From Lotus japonicus (taxonomy: Eukaryota; Streptophyta; Magnoliopsida; Fabales; Fabaceae): a stretch of DNA of 64,000 nt. Below the pieces are notes generated by a model that was not told the origin of the DNA, searched no databases, and saw only the letters and a list, made by a program, of their open reading frames with translations. A program made the position numbers and the translations under genes. Below, piece after piece: positions 30,714 to 44,018 of the stretch (positions within the stretch are counted from its first letter, which is position 1; the number at the start of each line of letters is the position of its first letter). Location of the stretch: positions 35,603,127-35,667,126 of the forward strand of contig NC_080043.1 of assembly GCF_012489685.1 (NCBI RefSeq), read 5' to 3'.

Positions 30714-32624
30714 ATGGCTGCCACCACCAGTGAAACTCAAAGAGATGGTTACAACGCAAAGCCTCCTATGTTCGATGGTCAAAGGTTCGAATATTGGAAA
30801 GATAGACTGGAAAGTTTCTTTCTGGGTTTCGATGCAGATCTCTGGGACATTATTGTGGATGGCTATGAGCGTCCAGTTGATACAGATGGCAAGAAGATCC
30901 CAAGATCAGAGATGACTGCAGATCAAAAGAAGCTGTACTCACAACATCACAAAGCAAGAGCAATTCTTCTAAGTGCTATTTCCTATGAGGAGTACCAGAA
31001 GATTACAGATCGTGAGTTTGCTAAAGGCATTTTTGATTCTCTGAAGATGTCTCATGAAGGAAACAAGAAAGTCAAAGAATCAAAGGCATTGTCCTTGATC
31101 CAAAAGTATGAATCCTTCATCATGGAGCCAAATGAGTCCATTGAAGAAATGTTCTCCAGATTTCAATTGCTTGTAGCTGGCATACGACCTCTCAACAAGA
31201 GCTACACAACAAAAGATCATGTCATAAGGATCATCAGGTGTCTTCCTGAAAGTTGGATGCCTTTGGTGACTTCAATAGAGCTCACGAGAGACGTTGAGAA
31301 TATGAGTTTAGAAGAACTCATCAGCATTTTGAAGTGCCATGAGCTGAAGCGCTCAGAGATGCAAGATCTGAAGAAAAAGTCCATAGCCTTGAAATCCAAA
31401 TCTGAAAAGGCTAAGGTTGAGAAGTCAAAGGCTCTTCAAGCTGAAGAAGAAGAATCTGAAGAAGCATCAGAAGATTCTGATGAAGATGAGCTGACTCTGA
31501 TCTCCAAGAGACTCAACCGCATCTGGAAGCACAGGCAGAGCAAGTTCAAAGGCTCTGGAAGGGCAAAAGGAAAGTATGAGTCCTCAGGCCAGAAGAAGTC
31601 TTCAATCAAGGAAGTCACATGTTTTGAATGCAAAGAATCTTGGCATTACAAAAGTGATTGTCCAAAGTTGAAGAAAGACAAGAAGCCAAAGAAGCACTTC
31701 AAGACCAAGAAGAGTCTGATGGTGACATTCGATGAATCAGAGTCAGAGGATGTTGACTCTGATGGTGAAGTCCAAGGACTCATGGCAATTGTCAAAGACA
31801 AGGAAGTAGAGTCAAAGGAAGCTGTTGACTCTGACTCAGAATCAGAAGGAGATCCTGACTCAGACGATGAAAATGAGGTATTTGCTTCTTTCTCTACCTC
31901 TGAACTGAAACATGCTTTGTCTGATATCATGGATAAGTATAACTCTTTATTGTCTAAGCATAAAAAGTTGAAAAAGAACTTATCTGCTGTCTCCAAGACT
32001 CCTTCTGAACATGAGAAAATTATTTCTGATTTGAAAAATGAAAATCATGCTTTGGTAAATTCTAACTCTGTGCTTAAGAACCAGATTGCTAAGTTAGAAG
32101 AAATTGTTGCATGTGATGCCTCTGATTGTAGAAATGAATCTAAGTATGAAAAGTCTTTTCAAAGATTCCTAGCTAAAAGCGTGGATAGAAGCTTAATGGC
32201 TTCAATGATCTATGGCGTAAGCAGAAATGGAATGCATGGCATTGGCTATTCTAAACCAATTAGAAATGAGCCTTCTGTGTCTAAAGCTAAATCCTTGTAT
32301 GAATGCTTTGTTCCCTCTGGTACCATATTGCCTGATCCTGTACCTGCTAAAATTGCTAAAAACCCTCTTAAAAAGGGATCTTTCTCTATGACTAAATATC
32401 ATGCAAATATTCCCTTAAAATATTATGTTGAGACACCCAAGGTGATCAGAACCTCTGGGGTAACTAACAAAAGAGGACCCAGAAAGTGGGTACCTAAGGA
32501 CAAAATTATCTATGTTGCAGATATCCTTGATAGCTCCACTGAAACACCAATCATGGTATCTGGACAGTGGATGCTCGCGTCACATGACGGGAGAAAAGCG
32601 TATGTTCCGAGAGCTGAAACTTAA
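30714..32624 (+). CDS. Sirevirus E gag
   Basis: Capsid/nucleocapsid protein of 636 codons that would form the virus-like particle. It has a UBN2/copia-type gag region ([12 protein letters not shown] near residue 24; later [13 protein letters not shown]), Glu/Ser-rich charged segments, one CCHC-type knuckle at about residue 302 ([14 protein letters not shown]) and a coiled-coil-like stretch after residue 400. In the knuckle the usual Gly before His is Trp; the inverted copy has Gly. The frame ends 113 nt inside pol, which is in the +1 frame. The initiator ATG at 30714 is the first in the leader after the primer site that opens the frame. Confidence 0.9.
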   Translation: MAATTSETQRDGYNAKPPMFDGQRFEYWKDRLESFFLGFDADLWDIIVDGYERPVDTDGKKIPRSEMTADQKKLYSQHHKARAILLSAISYEEYQKITDREFAKGIFDSLKMSHEGNKKVKESKALSLIQKYESFIMEPNESIEEMFSRFQLLVAGIRPLNKSYTTKDHVIRIIRCLPESWMPLVTSIELTRDVENMSLEELISILKCHELKRSEMQDLKKKSIALKSKSEKAKVEKSKALQAEEEESEEASEDSDEDELTLISKRLNRIWKHRQSKFKGSGRAKGKYESSGQKKSSIKEVTCFECKESWHYKSDCPKLKKDKKPKKHFKTKKSLMVTFDESESEDVDSDGEVQGLMAIVKDKEVESKEAVDSDSESEGDPDSDDENEVFASFSTSELKHALSDIMDKYNSLLSKHKKLKKNLSAVSKTPSEHEKIISDLKNENHALVNSNSVLKNQIAKLEEIVACDASDCRNESKYEKSFQRFLAKSVDRSLMASMIYGVSRNGMHGIGYSKPIRNEPSVSKAKSLYECFVPSGTILPDPVPAKIAKNPLKKGSFSMTKYHANIPLKYYVETPKVIRTSGVTNKRGPRKWVPKDKIIYVADILDSSTETPIMVSGQWMLASHDGRKAYVPRAET

Positions 32625-35616
32625 GCCTGGAGGCGAAGTTGGCTTCGGAGGAAATGAAAAGGGTAAAATTGTTGGTACTGGCACTATTTGTGTAGATAGT
32701 AGTCCATGCATTGATAATGTTTTATTGGTAGACGGCTTAACACATAACTTATTGTCTATAAGTCAATTAGCTGACAAGGGTTATGATGTTATATTCAATC
32801 AAAAGTCCTGCCGGGCTGTAAGTCAGATCGATGGCTCTGTTCTATTTAACAGCAAGAGGAAGAACAACATCTATAAGATCAGATTATCTGAGTTGGAGGC
32901 TCAGAATGTGAAGTGCCTTCTGTCTGTTAATGAAGAGCAGTGGGTATGGCATAGACGGTTAGGGCATGCCAGTATGAGAAAGATTTCTCAGCTGAGCAAG
33001 CTAAACCTTGTCAGGGGCTTACCCAATCTGAAGTTCGCTTCAGACGCTCTTTGTGAAGCATGTCAGAAAGGCAAATTCACAAAAGTCCCTTTCAAGGCAA
33101 AGAATGTTGTCTCAACCTCAAGGCCGTTAGAACTTCTGCATATCGACCTATTTGGACCAGTGAAAACTGAGTCTATAGGTGGCAAGAGATATGGGATGGT
33201 TATCGTTGAGGACTATAGCCGCTGGACATGGGTAAAGTTTCTAACCCGCAAGGATGAGTCTCATGCTGTGTTCTCTACCTTCATTGCTCAAGTGCAAAAC
33301 GAGAAGGCTTGTAGGATTGTGCGTGTCAGAAGTGACCATGGTGGAGAGTTTGAGAATGACAAGTTTGAGAGTCTGTTTGATTCCTATGGAATTGCACATG
33401 ATTTCTCTTGTCCCAGAACTCCTCAACAAAATGGTGTTGTTGAGAGGAAGAACAGAACTCTTCAGGAGATGGCTAGAACCATGCTCCAAGAAACTGGCAT
33501 GGCTAAGCACTTTTGGGCAGAGACAGTAAATACAGCATGTTACATTCAGAACAGAATCTCTGTGAGACCAATTCTGAATAAGACTCCTTATGAATTGTGG
33601 AAGAACATAAAACCCAACATTTCTTATTTTCATCCTTTTGGCTGTGTTTGTTATGTTCTCAATACTAAGGATAGATTGCATAAATTTGATGCTAAGTCTT
33701 CTAAGTGTCTATTACTTGGTTATTCTGATAGATCTAAAGGTTTTAGATTTTATAATACTGATGCTAAGACTATTGAAGAATCTATTCATGTTAAATTTGA
33801 TGATAAGCTTGACTCTGACCAGTCAAAGCTAGTTGAAAAGTTTGCAGATTTAAGCATTAATGTTTCTGACAAAGGCAAAGCTCCAGAGGAAGCTGAGCCA
33901 GAGGAAGATGAACCAGAGGAAGAAGCTGGTCCCTCTAACTCACAAACTCTGAAGAAGAGCAGAATCACTGCAGCTCACCCTAAGGAATTGATTCTGGGCA
34001 ACAAAGATGAACCAGTCAGAACCAGATCTGCCTTCAGACCCTCTGAAGAGACCTTGCTGAGTCTGAAAGGATTGGTGTCCTTAATTGAACCCAAGTCCAT
34101 AGATGAAGCTCTTCAGGACAAGGATTGGATTCTGGCCATGGAAGAAGAATTGAATCAATTTTCCAAGAACGATGTTTGGAGCTTAGTGAAGAAGCCTGAG
34201 TGTGTCCATGTTATTGGAACGAAATGGGTATTCAGAAACAAGCTAAATGAGAAAGGAGAAGTAGTCAGAAACAAGGCAAGGCTAGTTGCTCAAGGCTACA
34301 GCCAGCAGGAAGGAATAGACTACACTGAAACATTTGCTCCGGTAGCAAGACTGGAGGCAATTAGACTGTTGATCTCCTTCTCAGTAAATCACAACATAGT
34401 TCTACATCAGATGGACGTAAAGAGTGCCTTCCTAAATGGTTATATCTCAGAGGAAGTCTATGTTCATCAACCCCCAGGTTTTGAAGATGAAAAGAAACCA
34501 GACCATGTGTTCAAATTGAAGAAATCACTCTACGGTCTGAAGCAAGCTCCCAGAGCATGGTATGAGAGACTTAGCTCATTCCTTCTGGAGAATGAATTTG
34601 TAAGGGGTAAAGTAGATACAACTCTTTTTTGCAAGACTTATAAAGATGATATCTTAATTGTGCAAATTTATGTTGATGATATTATATTTGGTTCTGCTAA
34701 TCAATCTCTATGCAAAGAATTTTCTGAGATGATGCAGGCTGAATTTGAGATGAGTATGATGGGAGAATTAAAGTACTTTCTGGGAATACAAGTTGATCAA
34801 ACACCAGAAGGAACATATATCCATCAGAGCAAGTACACTAAAGAACTTCTGAAGAAGTTCAATATGCTGGAATCTACAGTGGCCAAGACTCCAATGCATC
34901 CTACATGCATTTTGGAGAAAGAAGATAAAAGTGGTAAAGTATGTCAGAAGCTCTATCGTGGAATGATAGGTTCACTTCTATACTTAACTGCATCTAGGCC
35001 AGACATATTATTTAGTGTTCACTTATGTGCTCGTTTCCAATCAGATCCAAGGGAAACCCACTTAACTGCTGTTAAGAGGATCCTAAGGTATCTGAAAGGC
35101 ACCACTAACCTTGGCTTGATGTATAAGAAAACATCAGAGTACAAGCTTTCAGGTTATTGTGATGCTGATTATGTTGGAGATAGAACAGAGAGAAAAAGTA
35201 CTTCTGGAAATTGTCAATTTCTGGGAAGCAATCTAGTCTCATGGGCAAGCAAGAGGCAATCAACCATTGCACTATCAACTGCAGAGGCAGAATATATCTC
35301 AGCAGCAATATGCAGCACTCAGATGCTCTGGATGAAACATCAGCTGGAGGATTATCATATCCTTGAGAGCAATATCCCAATTTATTGTGATAACACTGCT
35401 GCAATCTCGTTGAGCAAGAATCCTATCTTGCATTCAAGGGCAAAGCACATTGAGGTAAAGTATCACTTCATTAGAGATTATGTGCAGAAGGGCGTACTTC
35501 TTCTGAAGTTTGTTGATACTGACCATCAATGGGCAGATATCTTTACAAAGCCCTTAGCAGAGGATAGATTTAATTTTATTCTGAAAAATCTAAACATGGA
35601 CTTTTGTCCAGAGTAA
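32512..35616 (+). CDS. Sirevirus E pol (protease, integrase, reverse transcriptase, RNase H)
   Basis: Frame of 1,034 codons from the first Met; the frame opens at 32464, so translation probably enters by frameshift from gag. Domains in order: aspartic protease [11 protein letters not shown] (about residue 16); gag-pre-integrase HRRLGHAS; integrase zinc finger and core with HIDLFGP (about 209), SDHGGEFEN (273) and [13 protein letters not shown]; reverse transcriptase with [14 protein letters not shown] (570) and YVDDIIFG (719); RNase H with [14 protein letters not shown] (883) and STAEAEYIS. All main catalytic residues are present and no stop interrupts it. The length is normal for a copia pol. 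Confidence 0.95.
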   Translation: MLQISLIAPLKHQSWYLDSGCSRHMTGEKRMFRELKLKPGGEVGFGGNEKGKIVGTGTICVDSSPCIDNVLLVDGLTHNLLSISQLADKGYDVIFNQKSCRAVSQIDGSVLFNSKRKNNIYKIRLSELEAQNVKCLLSVNEEQWVWHRRLGHASMRKISQLSKLNLVRGLPNLKFASDALCEACQKGKFTKVPFKAKNVVSTSRPLELLHIDLFGPVKTESIGGKRYGMVIVEDYSRWTWVKFLTRKDESHAVFSTFIAQVQNEKACRIVRVRSDHGGEFENDKFESLFDSYGIAHDFSCPRTPQQNGVVERKNRTLQEMARTMLQETGMAKHFWAETVNTACYIQNRISVRPILNKTPYELWKNIKPNISYFHPFGCVCYVLNTKDRLHKFDAKSSKCLLLGYSDRSKGFRFYNTDAKTIEESIHVKFDDKLDSDQSKLVEKFADLSINVSDKGKAPEEAEPEEDEPEEEAGPSNSQTLKKSRITAAHPKELILGNKDEPVRTRSAFRPSEETLLSLKGLVSLIEPKSIDEALQDKDWILAMEEELNQFSKNDVWSLVKKPECVHVIGTKWVFRNKLNEKGEVVRNKARLVAQGYSQQEGIDYTETFAPVARLEAIRLLISFSVNHNIVLHQMDVKSAFLNGYISEEVYVHQPPGFEDEKKPDHVFKLKKSLYGLKQAPRAWYERLSSFLLENEFVRGKVDTTLFCKTYKDDILIVQIYVDDIIFGSANQSLCKEFSEMMQAEFEMSMMGELKYFLGIQVDQTPEGTYIHQSKYTKELLKKFNMLESTVAKTPMHPTCILEKEDKSGKVCQKLYRGMIGSLLYLTASRPDILFSVHLCARFQSDPRETHLTAVKRILRYLKGTTNLGLMYKKTSEYKLSGYCDADYVGDRTERKSTSGNCQFLGSNLVSWASKRQSTIALSTAEAEYISAAICSTQMLWMKHQLEDYHILESNIPIYCDNTAAISLSKNPILHSRAKHIEVKYHFIRDYVQKGVLLLKFVDTDHQWADIFTKPLAEDRFNFILKNLNMDFCPE

Positions 35617-36060
35617 AGATGGATCAGAACCTCTGACTATGATACTTCTTGATCAGAAGATGTCTAGTCCAGAATGTAACTCAATCAGAGTGTGTGTGCC
35701 CACTGGTACTGACTCTGAAGCTGAGACAACAACACGTGCGTCAGAATTTCTGATGCATAGTTCCTTGTGCCCGTGTGACAGTCTGTTATGATTGTGTGTA
35801 GATATGCTTATCTCCTGTGTGTGATTGTGTATTTTACTGTTACTATCTATCTTTAATTTTCGACCGTTGATCTTACAGTGCTTTTTGAATCAACAACGGT
35901 TATTTGATAAAACCCACTATACACACACGTTCTCGTTCACTTCCGGTTTTCACTCTCGCACTCTCTGCTTTTCAAAACCGCCTCTTTCTTGATTTCTCTC
36001 TCGATCTCTCTTCATCCTTCAAACTTCATCTTCTACCTCAAACCTTCAACCTCTTCAAAA

Positions 36061-38831
36061 TGGTGAGACAAACCAGAAGATCTACTGTAGATGCACCTCA
36101 GTTCCCTCACATGGAAGTTGGTTTGGCAACGGGTCAAAGGGGCTCTGAGAACCCGGCACAAGAACAAGTTCAAGTTCAAGAGCAGATTGTTCCTATTGCA
36201 GAACGGGGCTGTGCCGTTCACTGCGTATTTGCTCCTGAGGAACTCCAAGTCCTGGCAGAATGGAGATTCAACCTCGACAACCTGGCTGCAAATGGGTTTG
36301 ATCTTCGTCCTGAAGTCCAAGCTCAAGGTTGGGGAAACTATTTCAATCGACTTCGAGGACCGGTGTATGAGAAATTGGTAAAGGAATTCTGGAAGCACGC
36401 AGACTGCGATGACACTCAGGTGGTCTCTCACATTCTTGGCAGAAAGATCATCATCACGGAGAAGTCATTCGTGAATCTGCTAGGAGCAGAAACTGCTTAT
36501 GGGTATCGGTTCCAACTGACGGAATCGAAGCTGAAACCCAGCACCAAGGACATAGTCAACAAGGCCCTGTACACCACCTTCAAACCGGGCAAGACGAGTT
36601 ACAAGGTGATGGATCTTCACCCCAAACTCAGAATCTGGCACAAGATCCTGCTCAACTGCATCAATCCGAGACCGAAGGGCAGTTCCCCAGATTACATCAA
36701 CTTCAACCAGAAGGCGATGCTGTTCTTCATCCAAGACAAAGAGAAGATCTGCCTTCCCTACTTCCTGTTCTCCTACTTGAAGGAATGCATCCGGAAGTCT
36801 CGCACCACCGCCTCCATCAAGTCTGCAATCAAATACATCCCTTTTGGGAGGCTGCTCTCAGACTTTCTCATTGAAAGCAACTTGGTGCAAGATTTGATCG
36901 ATGCTGGTTGCACAGAGGATTTGAGCACAATTGTCAGTGATGTCTTCACTGCAAACTCCTTGAAGAAGATGGGCTTAATCCAGAAGAAGATTGCTCCTGC
37001 TCATGAAGACTCATCTTCTGAGATCAGAGGAAGAAGAATGCCTCTGAATGACTACCCTCTGTGGACTCAAGCAGACCATCCTGAAGCCATCAGATGCTAT
37101 GTTGAAGACCTCAGGGCTCAAGGTTTCGAAATTGACCTTGATGATTTCATCAGCAAACTACCACCAGCTCCAGAGTTTCCTTCTCCTCCCAAGAAGAAAA
37201 CCAAGAGGAAGATGGTTCTGGAAGAATCCTCAGAAGAATCTGATGTTCCTCTGGTCAAGAAGACAAAGAGCAAGCCTGATGATGATGGTGGTGATGATAG
37301 TGAGGATGGTCCTCCAAAGAAGAAGCAGAAGAAGGTCAGAATTGTGGTGAAGCCTACTCAGGTGGAACCAGCTGCTGCAACGGTCAGAAGGACTGAACCT
37401 CCTGCCAGAGTGACTCGATCATCAGCACATTCAAGTAAGCCTGCACTTGCTTCTGATGATGATTTGAATTTATTTGATGCACTTCCTATTTCTGCCTTGC
37501 TCCAACACTCTTCAAATCCCCTCACTCCTATTCCTGAATCCCAGCCAGCCGCACAAACCACCTCTCCACCACATTCCCCAAGATCCTCCTTCTTTCAACC
37601 TTCTCCTACTGAAGCACCCCTCTGGAATTTGCTTCAGAATCCAGCCTCTAGGTCAGAAGATCCAACCTCTCTCCTTACCATTCCATACGACCCATTATCT
37701 TCTGAACCAATCGTCCAAGACCAACCTGAGCCCAACCAAACAGAACCACAACCCAGAACGTCTGATCACTCTGCTCCCAGAGCATCAGCACGTCCTGCTG
37801 CCAGAACCACGGATACAGACTCTTCAACCTTCACCCCTGTATCCTTCCCAATCAATGTCATTGACTCTCCTCCCTCCAATACCTCTGAATCAATTAGAAA
37901 ATTCATGGAGGTTAGAAAAGAAAAGGTATCTGCCTTGGAAGAGTATTACCTTACCTGTCCAAGCCCTAGGAGATATCCTGGCCCTAGACCTGAACGTCTA
38001 GTTGACCCAGATGAACCTATCTTGGCCAATCCTATCCAAGAGGCAGACCCCTTAGTTCAACAAGCTCACCCTGTCCCTGACCAACAAGAGCCCATTCAAC
38101 CAGACCCTGAACCTGAACAATCAGTGTCTAACCAATCCTCGGTTAGATCACCTCACCCTCTGGTTGAAACTTCAGACCCTCACCTTGGAACCTCTGAACC
38201 CAATGCTCCCATGATTAGCATTGGTTCTCCACAAGGTGCCTCTGAAGCCCATAGCAGCAATCACCCAGCCTCTCCTGAACCCAACCTCTCCATAATTCCC
38301 TATACTCACCTTCAACCCACATCTCTCTCTGAGTGCATCAATATCTTCTATCATGAAGCCTCTTTGAGGCTCCGCAATGTGCACGGTCAGACTGATCTCA
38401 GTGAGAATGCTGAAAATGTGGCTGATGAGTGGAACAATCTGAGCACTTGGCTAGTGGCTCAAGTTCCAATTATGATGCAGCACCTGCATGCAGAGGGCAG
38501 TCAGAGCATTGAGGCTGCAAAGCAAAGGCTTGCTAGGAGAGTGGCTCTTCACGAACTAGAACAGAGAAATAAGCTTCTTGAAGCTATTGAAGAAGCCAAG
38601 AGACAGAAAGAACAGGCAGAAGAAGCTGCACGTCAAGCAGCAGCTCAAGCTGAACAAGCCAGACTTGAGGCAGAGCGTCTTGAAGCTGAGGCTGAGGCAG
38701 AGCGACTTGCGCCAGTTGTATTTACTCCTGCTGCTTCTGCTTCCATTCCAGAACCTCAAGCTGCTCAGAATGTTCCTTCCAGCTCTACTCAGACAAGCTC
38801 ATCCAGACTCGACATCATGGAACAACGTCTT
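36061..38831 (+). CDS. Sirevirus E env-like third gene, interrupted at its 3' end
   Basis: A frame lies downstream of pol; the likely start is MVRQTRRSTVDAP at 36061 (an upstream Met at 35904 is in frame). The N-terminal 300 residues are a globular region common to plant retroelement third genes (FVNLLGAETAYGYRF). Lys-rich patches, a long Pro/Ser/Gln-rich region, and a C-terminal Ala/Glu coiled coil (about 837-895) follow. No signal peptide or convincing membrane span was seen, so env-like describes position only. The frame is broken at GTCTT (38827-38831), after which four bases of an LTR end supply a TGA. Its last 25 codons lie at 47772-47851. Confidence 0.8.
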
Positions 38832-38833
38832 TG

Positions 38834-40469
38834 AATGGGTCGTATGGAATGGTAAGGAGAGAGGTTGGATCTTCTGACTTAGAGGTTGGATTCTGAAGCA
38901 AATTCCAGAGGGGTGCTTCAGTAGGAGAAGGTTGAAAGAAGGAGGATCTTGGGGAATGTGGTGGAGAGGTGGTTTGTGCGGCTGGCTGGGATTCAGGAAT
39001 AGGAGTGAGGGGATTTGAAGAGTGTTGGAGCAAGGCAGAAATAGGAAGTGCATCAAATAAATTCAAATCATCATCAGAAGCAAGTGCAGGCTTACTTGAA
39101 TGTGCTGATGATCGAGACACTCTGGCAGGAGGTTCAGTCCTTCTGACCGTTGCAGCAGCTGGTTCCACCCGAGTAGGCTTCACCACAATTCTGACCTTCT
39201 TCTGCTTCTTCTTTGGAGGACCATCCTCACTATCATCACCATCATCATCATCAGGCTTGCTCTTTGTCTTCTTGACCAGAGGAACATCAGATTCTTCTGA
39301 GGATTCTTCCAGAACCATCTTCCTCTTGGTTTTCTTCTTGGGAGGAGAAGGAAACTCTGGAGCTGGTGGTAGTTTGCTGATGAAATCATCAAGGTCAATT
39401 TCGAAACCTTGAGCCCTGAGGTCTTCAACATAGCATCTGATGGCTTCAGGATGGTCTGCTTGAGTCCACAGAGGGTAGTCATTCAGAGGCAATCTTCTTC
39501 CTCTGATCTCAGAAGATGTGTCTTCATGAGCAGGAGCAATCTTCTTCTGGATTAAGCCCATCTTCTTCAAGGAGTTTGCAGTGAAGACATCACTGACAAT
39601 TGTGCTCAAATCCTCTGTGCAACCAGCATCGATCAAATCTTGCACCAAGTTGCTTTCAATGAGAAAGTCTGAGAGCAGCCTCCCAAAAGGGATGTATTTG
39701 ATTGCAGACTTGATGGAGGCGGTGGTGCGAGACTTCCGGATGCATTCCTTCAAGTAGGAGAACAGGAAGTAGGGAAGGCAGATCTTCTCTTTGTCTTGGA
39801 TGAAGAACAGCATCGCCTTCTGGTTGAAGTTGATGTAATCTGGGGAACTGCCCTTCGGTCTCGGATTGATGCAGTTGAGCAGGATCTTGTGCCAGATTCT
39901 GAGTTTGGGGTGAAGATCCATCACCTTGTAACTCGTCTTGCCCGGTTTGAAGGTGGTGTACAGGGCCTTGTTGACTATGTCCTTGGTGCTGGGTTTCAGC
40001 TTCGATTCCGTCAGTTGGAACCGATACCCATAAGCAGTTTCTGCTCCTAGCAGATTCACGAATGACTTCTCCGTGATAATGATCTTTCTGCCAAGAATGT
40101 GAGAGACCACCTGAGTGTCATCGCAGTCTGCGTGCTTCCAGAATTCCTTTACCAATTTCTCATACACCGGTCCTCGAAGTCGATTGAAATAGTTTCCCCA
40201 ACCTTGAGCTTGGACTTCAGGACGAAGATCAAACCCATTTGCAGCCAGGTTGTCGAGGTTGAATCTCCATTCTGCCAGGACTTGGAGTTCCTCAGGAGCA
40301 AATACGCAGTGAACGGCACAGCCCCGTTCTGCAATAGGAACAATCTGCTCTTGAACTTGAACTTGTTCTTGTGCCGGGTTCTCAGAGCCCCTTTGACCCG
40401 TTGCCAAACCAACTTCCATGTGAGGGAACTGAGGTGCATCTACAGTAGATCTTCTGGTTTGTCTCACCA
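38834..40469 (-). pseudogene. Inverted copy of the env-like gene, N-terminal part
   Basis: Minus-strand copy of 36061-37696. It starts at MVRQTRRST (40469) and is cut at codon ~545, where it fuses to the plus-strand copy. Seven amino-acid differences from the plus copy were counted, including SSSEIRGRRM to TSSEIRGRRL. No indels. Confidence 0.88.
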
Positions 40470-40913
40470 TTTTGAAGAGGTTGAAGGTTTGAGGTAGAAG
40501 ATGAAGTTTGAAGGATGAAGAGAGATCGAGAGAGAAATCAAGAAAGAGGCGGTTTTGAAAAGCAGAGAGTGCGAGAGTGAAAACCGGAAGTGAACGAGAA
40601 CGTGTGTGTATAGTGGGTTTTATCAAATAACCGTTGTTGATTCAAAAAGCACTGTAAGATCAACGGTTGAAAATTAAAGATAGATAGTAACAGTAAAATA
40701 CACAATCACACACAGGAGATAAGCATATCTACACACAATCATAACAGACTGTCACACGGGCACAAGGAACTATGCATCAGAAATTCTGACGCACGTGTTG
40801 TTGTCTCAGCTTCAGAGTCAGTACCAGTGGGCACACACACTCTGATTGAGTTACCTTCTGGACTAGACATCTTCTGATCAAGAAGTATCATAGTCAGAGG
40901 TTCTGATCCATCT

Positions 40914-43900
40914 TTACTCTGGACAAAAGTCCATGTTTAGATTTTTCAGAATAAAATTAAATCTATCCTCTGCTAAGGGCTTTGTAAAGATATCTGCCCA
41001 TTGATGGTCAGTATCAACAAACTTCAGAAGAAGTACGCCCTTCTGCACATAATCTCTAATGAAGTGATACTTTACCTCAATGTGCTTTGCCCTTGAATGC
41101 AAGATAGGATTCTTGCTCAACGAGATTGCAGCAGTGTTATCACAATAAATTGGGATATTGCTCTCAAGGATCTGATAATCCTCCAGCTGATGTTTCATCC
41201 AGAGCATCTGAGTGCTGCATATTGCTGCTGAGATATATTCTGCCTCTGCAGTTGATAGTGCAATGGTTGATTGCCTCTTGCTTGCCCATGAGACTAGATT
41301 GCTTCCCAGAAATTGACAATTTCCAGAAGTACTTTTTCTCTCTGTTCTATCTCCAGCATAATCAGCATCACAATAACCTGAAAGCTTGTACTCTGATGTT
41401 TTCTTATACATCAAGCCAAGGTTAGTGGTGCCTTTCAGATACCTTAGGATCCTCTTAACAGCAGTTAAGTGGGTTTCCCTTGGATCTGATTGGAAATGAG
41501 CACATAAGTGAACACTAAATAATATGTCTGGCCTAGATGCAGTTAAGTATAGAAGTGAACCTATCATTCCACGATAGAGCTTCTGACATACTTTACCACT
41601 TTTATCTTCTTTCTCCAAAATGCATGTAGGATGCATTGGAGTCTTGGCCACTGTAGATTCCAGCATATTGAACTTCTTCAGAAGTTCTTTAGTGTACTTG
41701 CTCTGATGGATATATGTTCCTTCTGGTGTTTGATCAACTTGTATTCCCAGAAAGTACTTTAATTCTCCCATCATACTCATCTCAAATTCAGCCTGCATCA
41801 TCTCAGAAAATTCTTTGCATAGAGATTGATTAGCAGAACCAAATATAATATCATCAACATAAATTTGCACAATTAAGATATCATCTTTATAAGTCTTGCA
41901 AAAAAAAGTTGTATCTACTTTACCCCTTACAAATTCATTCTCCAGAAGGAATGAGCTAAGTCTCTCATACCATGCTCTGGGAGCTTGCTTCAGACCGTAG
42001 AGTGATTTCTTCAATTTGAACACATGGTCTGGTTTCTTTTCATCTTCAAAACCTGGGGGTTGATGAACATAGACTTCCTCTGAGATATAACCATTTAGGA
42101 AGGCACTCTTTACGTCCATCTGATGTAGAACTATGTTGTGATTTACTGAGAAGGAGATCAACAGTCTAATTGCCTCCAGTCTTGCTACCGGAGCAAATGT
42201 TTCAGTGTAGTCTATTCCTTCCTGCTGGCTGTAGCCTTGAGCAACTAGCCTTGCCTTGTTTCTGACTACTTCTCCTTTCTCATTTAGCTTGTTTCTGAAT
42301 ACCCATTTCGTTCCAATAACATGGACACACTCAGGCTTCTTCACTAAGCTCCAAACATCGTTCTTGGAAAATTGATTCAATTCTTCTTCCATGGCCAGAA
42401 TCCAATCCTTGTCCTGAAGAGCTTCATCTATGGACTTGGGTTCAATTAAGGACACCAATCCTTTCAGACTCAGCAAGGTCTCTTCAGAGGGTCTGAAGGC
42501 AGATCTGGTTCTGACTGGTTCATCTTTGTTGCCCAGAATCAATTCCTTAGGGTGAGCTGCAGTGATTCTGCTCTTCTTCAGAGTTTGTGAGTTAGAGGGA
42601 CCAGCTTCTTCCTCTGGTTCATCTTCCTCTGGCTCAACTTCCTCTGGAGCTTTGCCTTTGTCAGAAACATTAATGCTTAAATCTGCAAACTTTTCAACTA
42701 GCTTTGACTGGTCAGAGTCAAGCTTATCATCAAATCTAACATGAATAGATTCTTCAATAGTCTTAGCATCAGTATTATAAAATCTAAAACCTTTAGATCT
42801 ATCAGAATAACCAAGTAATAGACACTTAGAAGACTTAGCATCAAATTTATGCAATCTATCCTTAGTATTGAGAACATAACAAACACAGCCAAAAGGATGA
42901 AAATAAGAAATGTTGGGTTTTATGTTCTTCCACAATTCATAAGGAGTCTTATTCAGAATTGGTCTCACAGAGATTCTGTTCTGAATGTAACATGCTGTAT
43001 TTACTGCCTCTGCCCAAAAGTGCTTAGCCATGCCAGTTTCTTGGAGCATGGTTCTAGCCATCTCCTGAAGAGTTCTGTTCTTCCTCTCAACAACACCATT
43101 TTGTTGAGGAGTTCTGGGACAAGAGAAATCATGTGCAATTCCATAGGAATCAAACAGACTCTCAACCTTGTCATTCTCAAACTCTCCACCATGGTCACTT
43201 CTGACACGCACAATCCTACAAGCCTTCTCGTTTTGCACTTGAGCAATGAAGGTAGAGAACACAGCATGAGACTCATCCTTGCGGGTTAGAAACTTTACCC
43301 ATGTCCAGCGGCTATAGTCATCAACGATAACCATCCCATATCTCTTGCCACCTATAGACTCAGTTTTCACTGGTCCAAAAAGGTCGATATGCAGAAGTTC
43401 CAACGGCCTTGAGGTTGAGACAACATTCTTTGCCTTGAAAGGGACTTTTGTGAATTTGCTTTTCTGACATGCTTCACAAAGAGCGTCTGAAGCGAACTTC
43501 AGATGGGGTAAGCCCCTGACAAGGTTTAGCTTGCTCAGCTGAGAAATCTTTCTCATACTTGCATGCCCTAACCATCTATGCCATACCCACTGCTCTTCAT
43601 TAACAGACAGAAGGCACTTCACATTCTGAGCCTCCAACTCAGATAATCTGATTTTATAAATGTTGTTCTTCCTCTTGCTGTTAAACAGAACAGAGCCATC
43701 GATCTGACTTACAGCCCGGCAGGACTTTTGATTGAATATAACATCATAACCCTTGTCAGCTAATTGACTTATAGACAATAAGTTATGTGTTAAGCCGTCT
43801 ACCAATAAAACATTATCAATGCATGGACTACTATCTACACAAATAGTGCCAGTACCAACAATTTTACCCTTTTCATTTCCTCCGAAGCCAACTTCGCCTC

Positions 43901-44018
43901 CAGGCTTAAGTTTCAGCTCTCGGAACATACGCTTTTCTCCCGTCATGTGACGCGAGCATCCACTGTCCAGATACCATGATTGGTGTTTCAGTGGAGCTAT
44001 CAAGGATATCTGCAACAT
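40914..44018 (-). CDS. Inverted copy of Sirevirus pol, frame intact
   Basis: Minus-strand copy of 32512-35616, 1,034 codons and uninterrupted. Twelve amino-acid differences from the plus copy were counted by eye, for example [21 protein letters not shown] and DADYAGD. Catalytic motifs are as in the plus copy. It has no complete gag or 5' LTR upstream in its own orientation, so expression by the normal route is unlikely. Confidence 0.9.
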   Translation of the reverse strand: MLQISLIAPLKHQSWYLDSGCSRHMTGEKRMFRELKLKPGGEVGFGGNEKGKIVGTGTICVDSSPCIDNVLLVDGLTHNLLSISQLADKGYDVIFNQKSCRAVSQIDGSVLFNSKRKNNIYKIRLSELEAQNVKCLLSVNEEQWVWHRWLGHASMRKISQLSKLNLVRGLPHLKFASDALCEACQKSKFTKVPFKAKNVVSTSRPLELLHIDLFGPVKTESIGGKRYGMVIVDDYSRWTWVKFLTRKDESHAVFSTFIAQVQNEKACRIVRVRSDHGGEFENDKVESLFDSYGIAHDFSCPRTPQQNGVVERKNRTLQEMARTMLQETGMAKHFWAEAVNTACYIQNRISVRPILNKTPYELWKNIKPNISYFHPFGCVCYVLNTKDRLHKFDAKSSKCLLLGYSDRSKGFRFYNTDAKTIEESIHVRFDDKLDSDQSKLVEKFADLSINVSDKGKAPEEVEPEEDEPEEEAGPSNSQTLKKSRITAAHPKELILGNKDEPVRTRSAFRPSEETLLSLKGLVSLIEPKSIDEALQDKDWILAMEEELNQFSKNDVWSLVKKPECVHVIGTKWVFRNKLNEKGEVVRNKARLVAQGYSQQEGIDYTETFAPVARLEAIRLLISFSVNHNIVLHQMDVKSAFLNGYISEEVYVHQPPGFEDEKKPDHVFKLKKSLYGLKQAPRAWYERLSSFLLENEFVRGKVDTTFFCKTYKDDILIVQIYVDDIIFGSANQSLCKEFSEMMQAEFEMSMMGELKYFLGIQVDQTPEGTYIHQSKYTKELLKKFNMLESTVAKTPMHPTCILEKEDKSGKVCQKLYRGMIGSLLYLTASRPDILFSVHLCAHFQSDPRETHLTAVKRILRYLKGTTNLGLMYKKTSEYKLSGYCDADYAGDRTERKSTSGNCQFLGSNLVSWASKRQSTIALSTAEAEYISAAICSTQMLWMKHQLEDYQILESNIPIYCDNTAAISLSKNPILHSRAKHIEVKYHFIRDYVQKGVLLLKFVDTDHQWADIFTKPLAEDRFNFILKNLNMDFCPE

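Noticed and set aside
35904..36060. N-terminal extension of the env-like gene from an upstream Met
   Set aside because: Conserved in both copies but they are near-identical anyway; sequence looks like leader, and family similarity starts at MVRQTRRST.
36061..38831. A true envelope glycoprotein
   Set aside because: No signal peptide, cleavage site or clear membrane span; low-complexity and coiled-coil content. Named env-like by position only.
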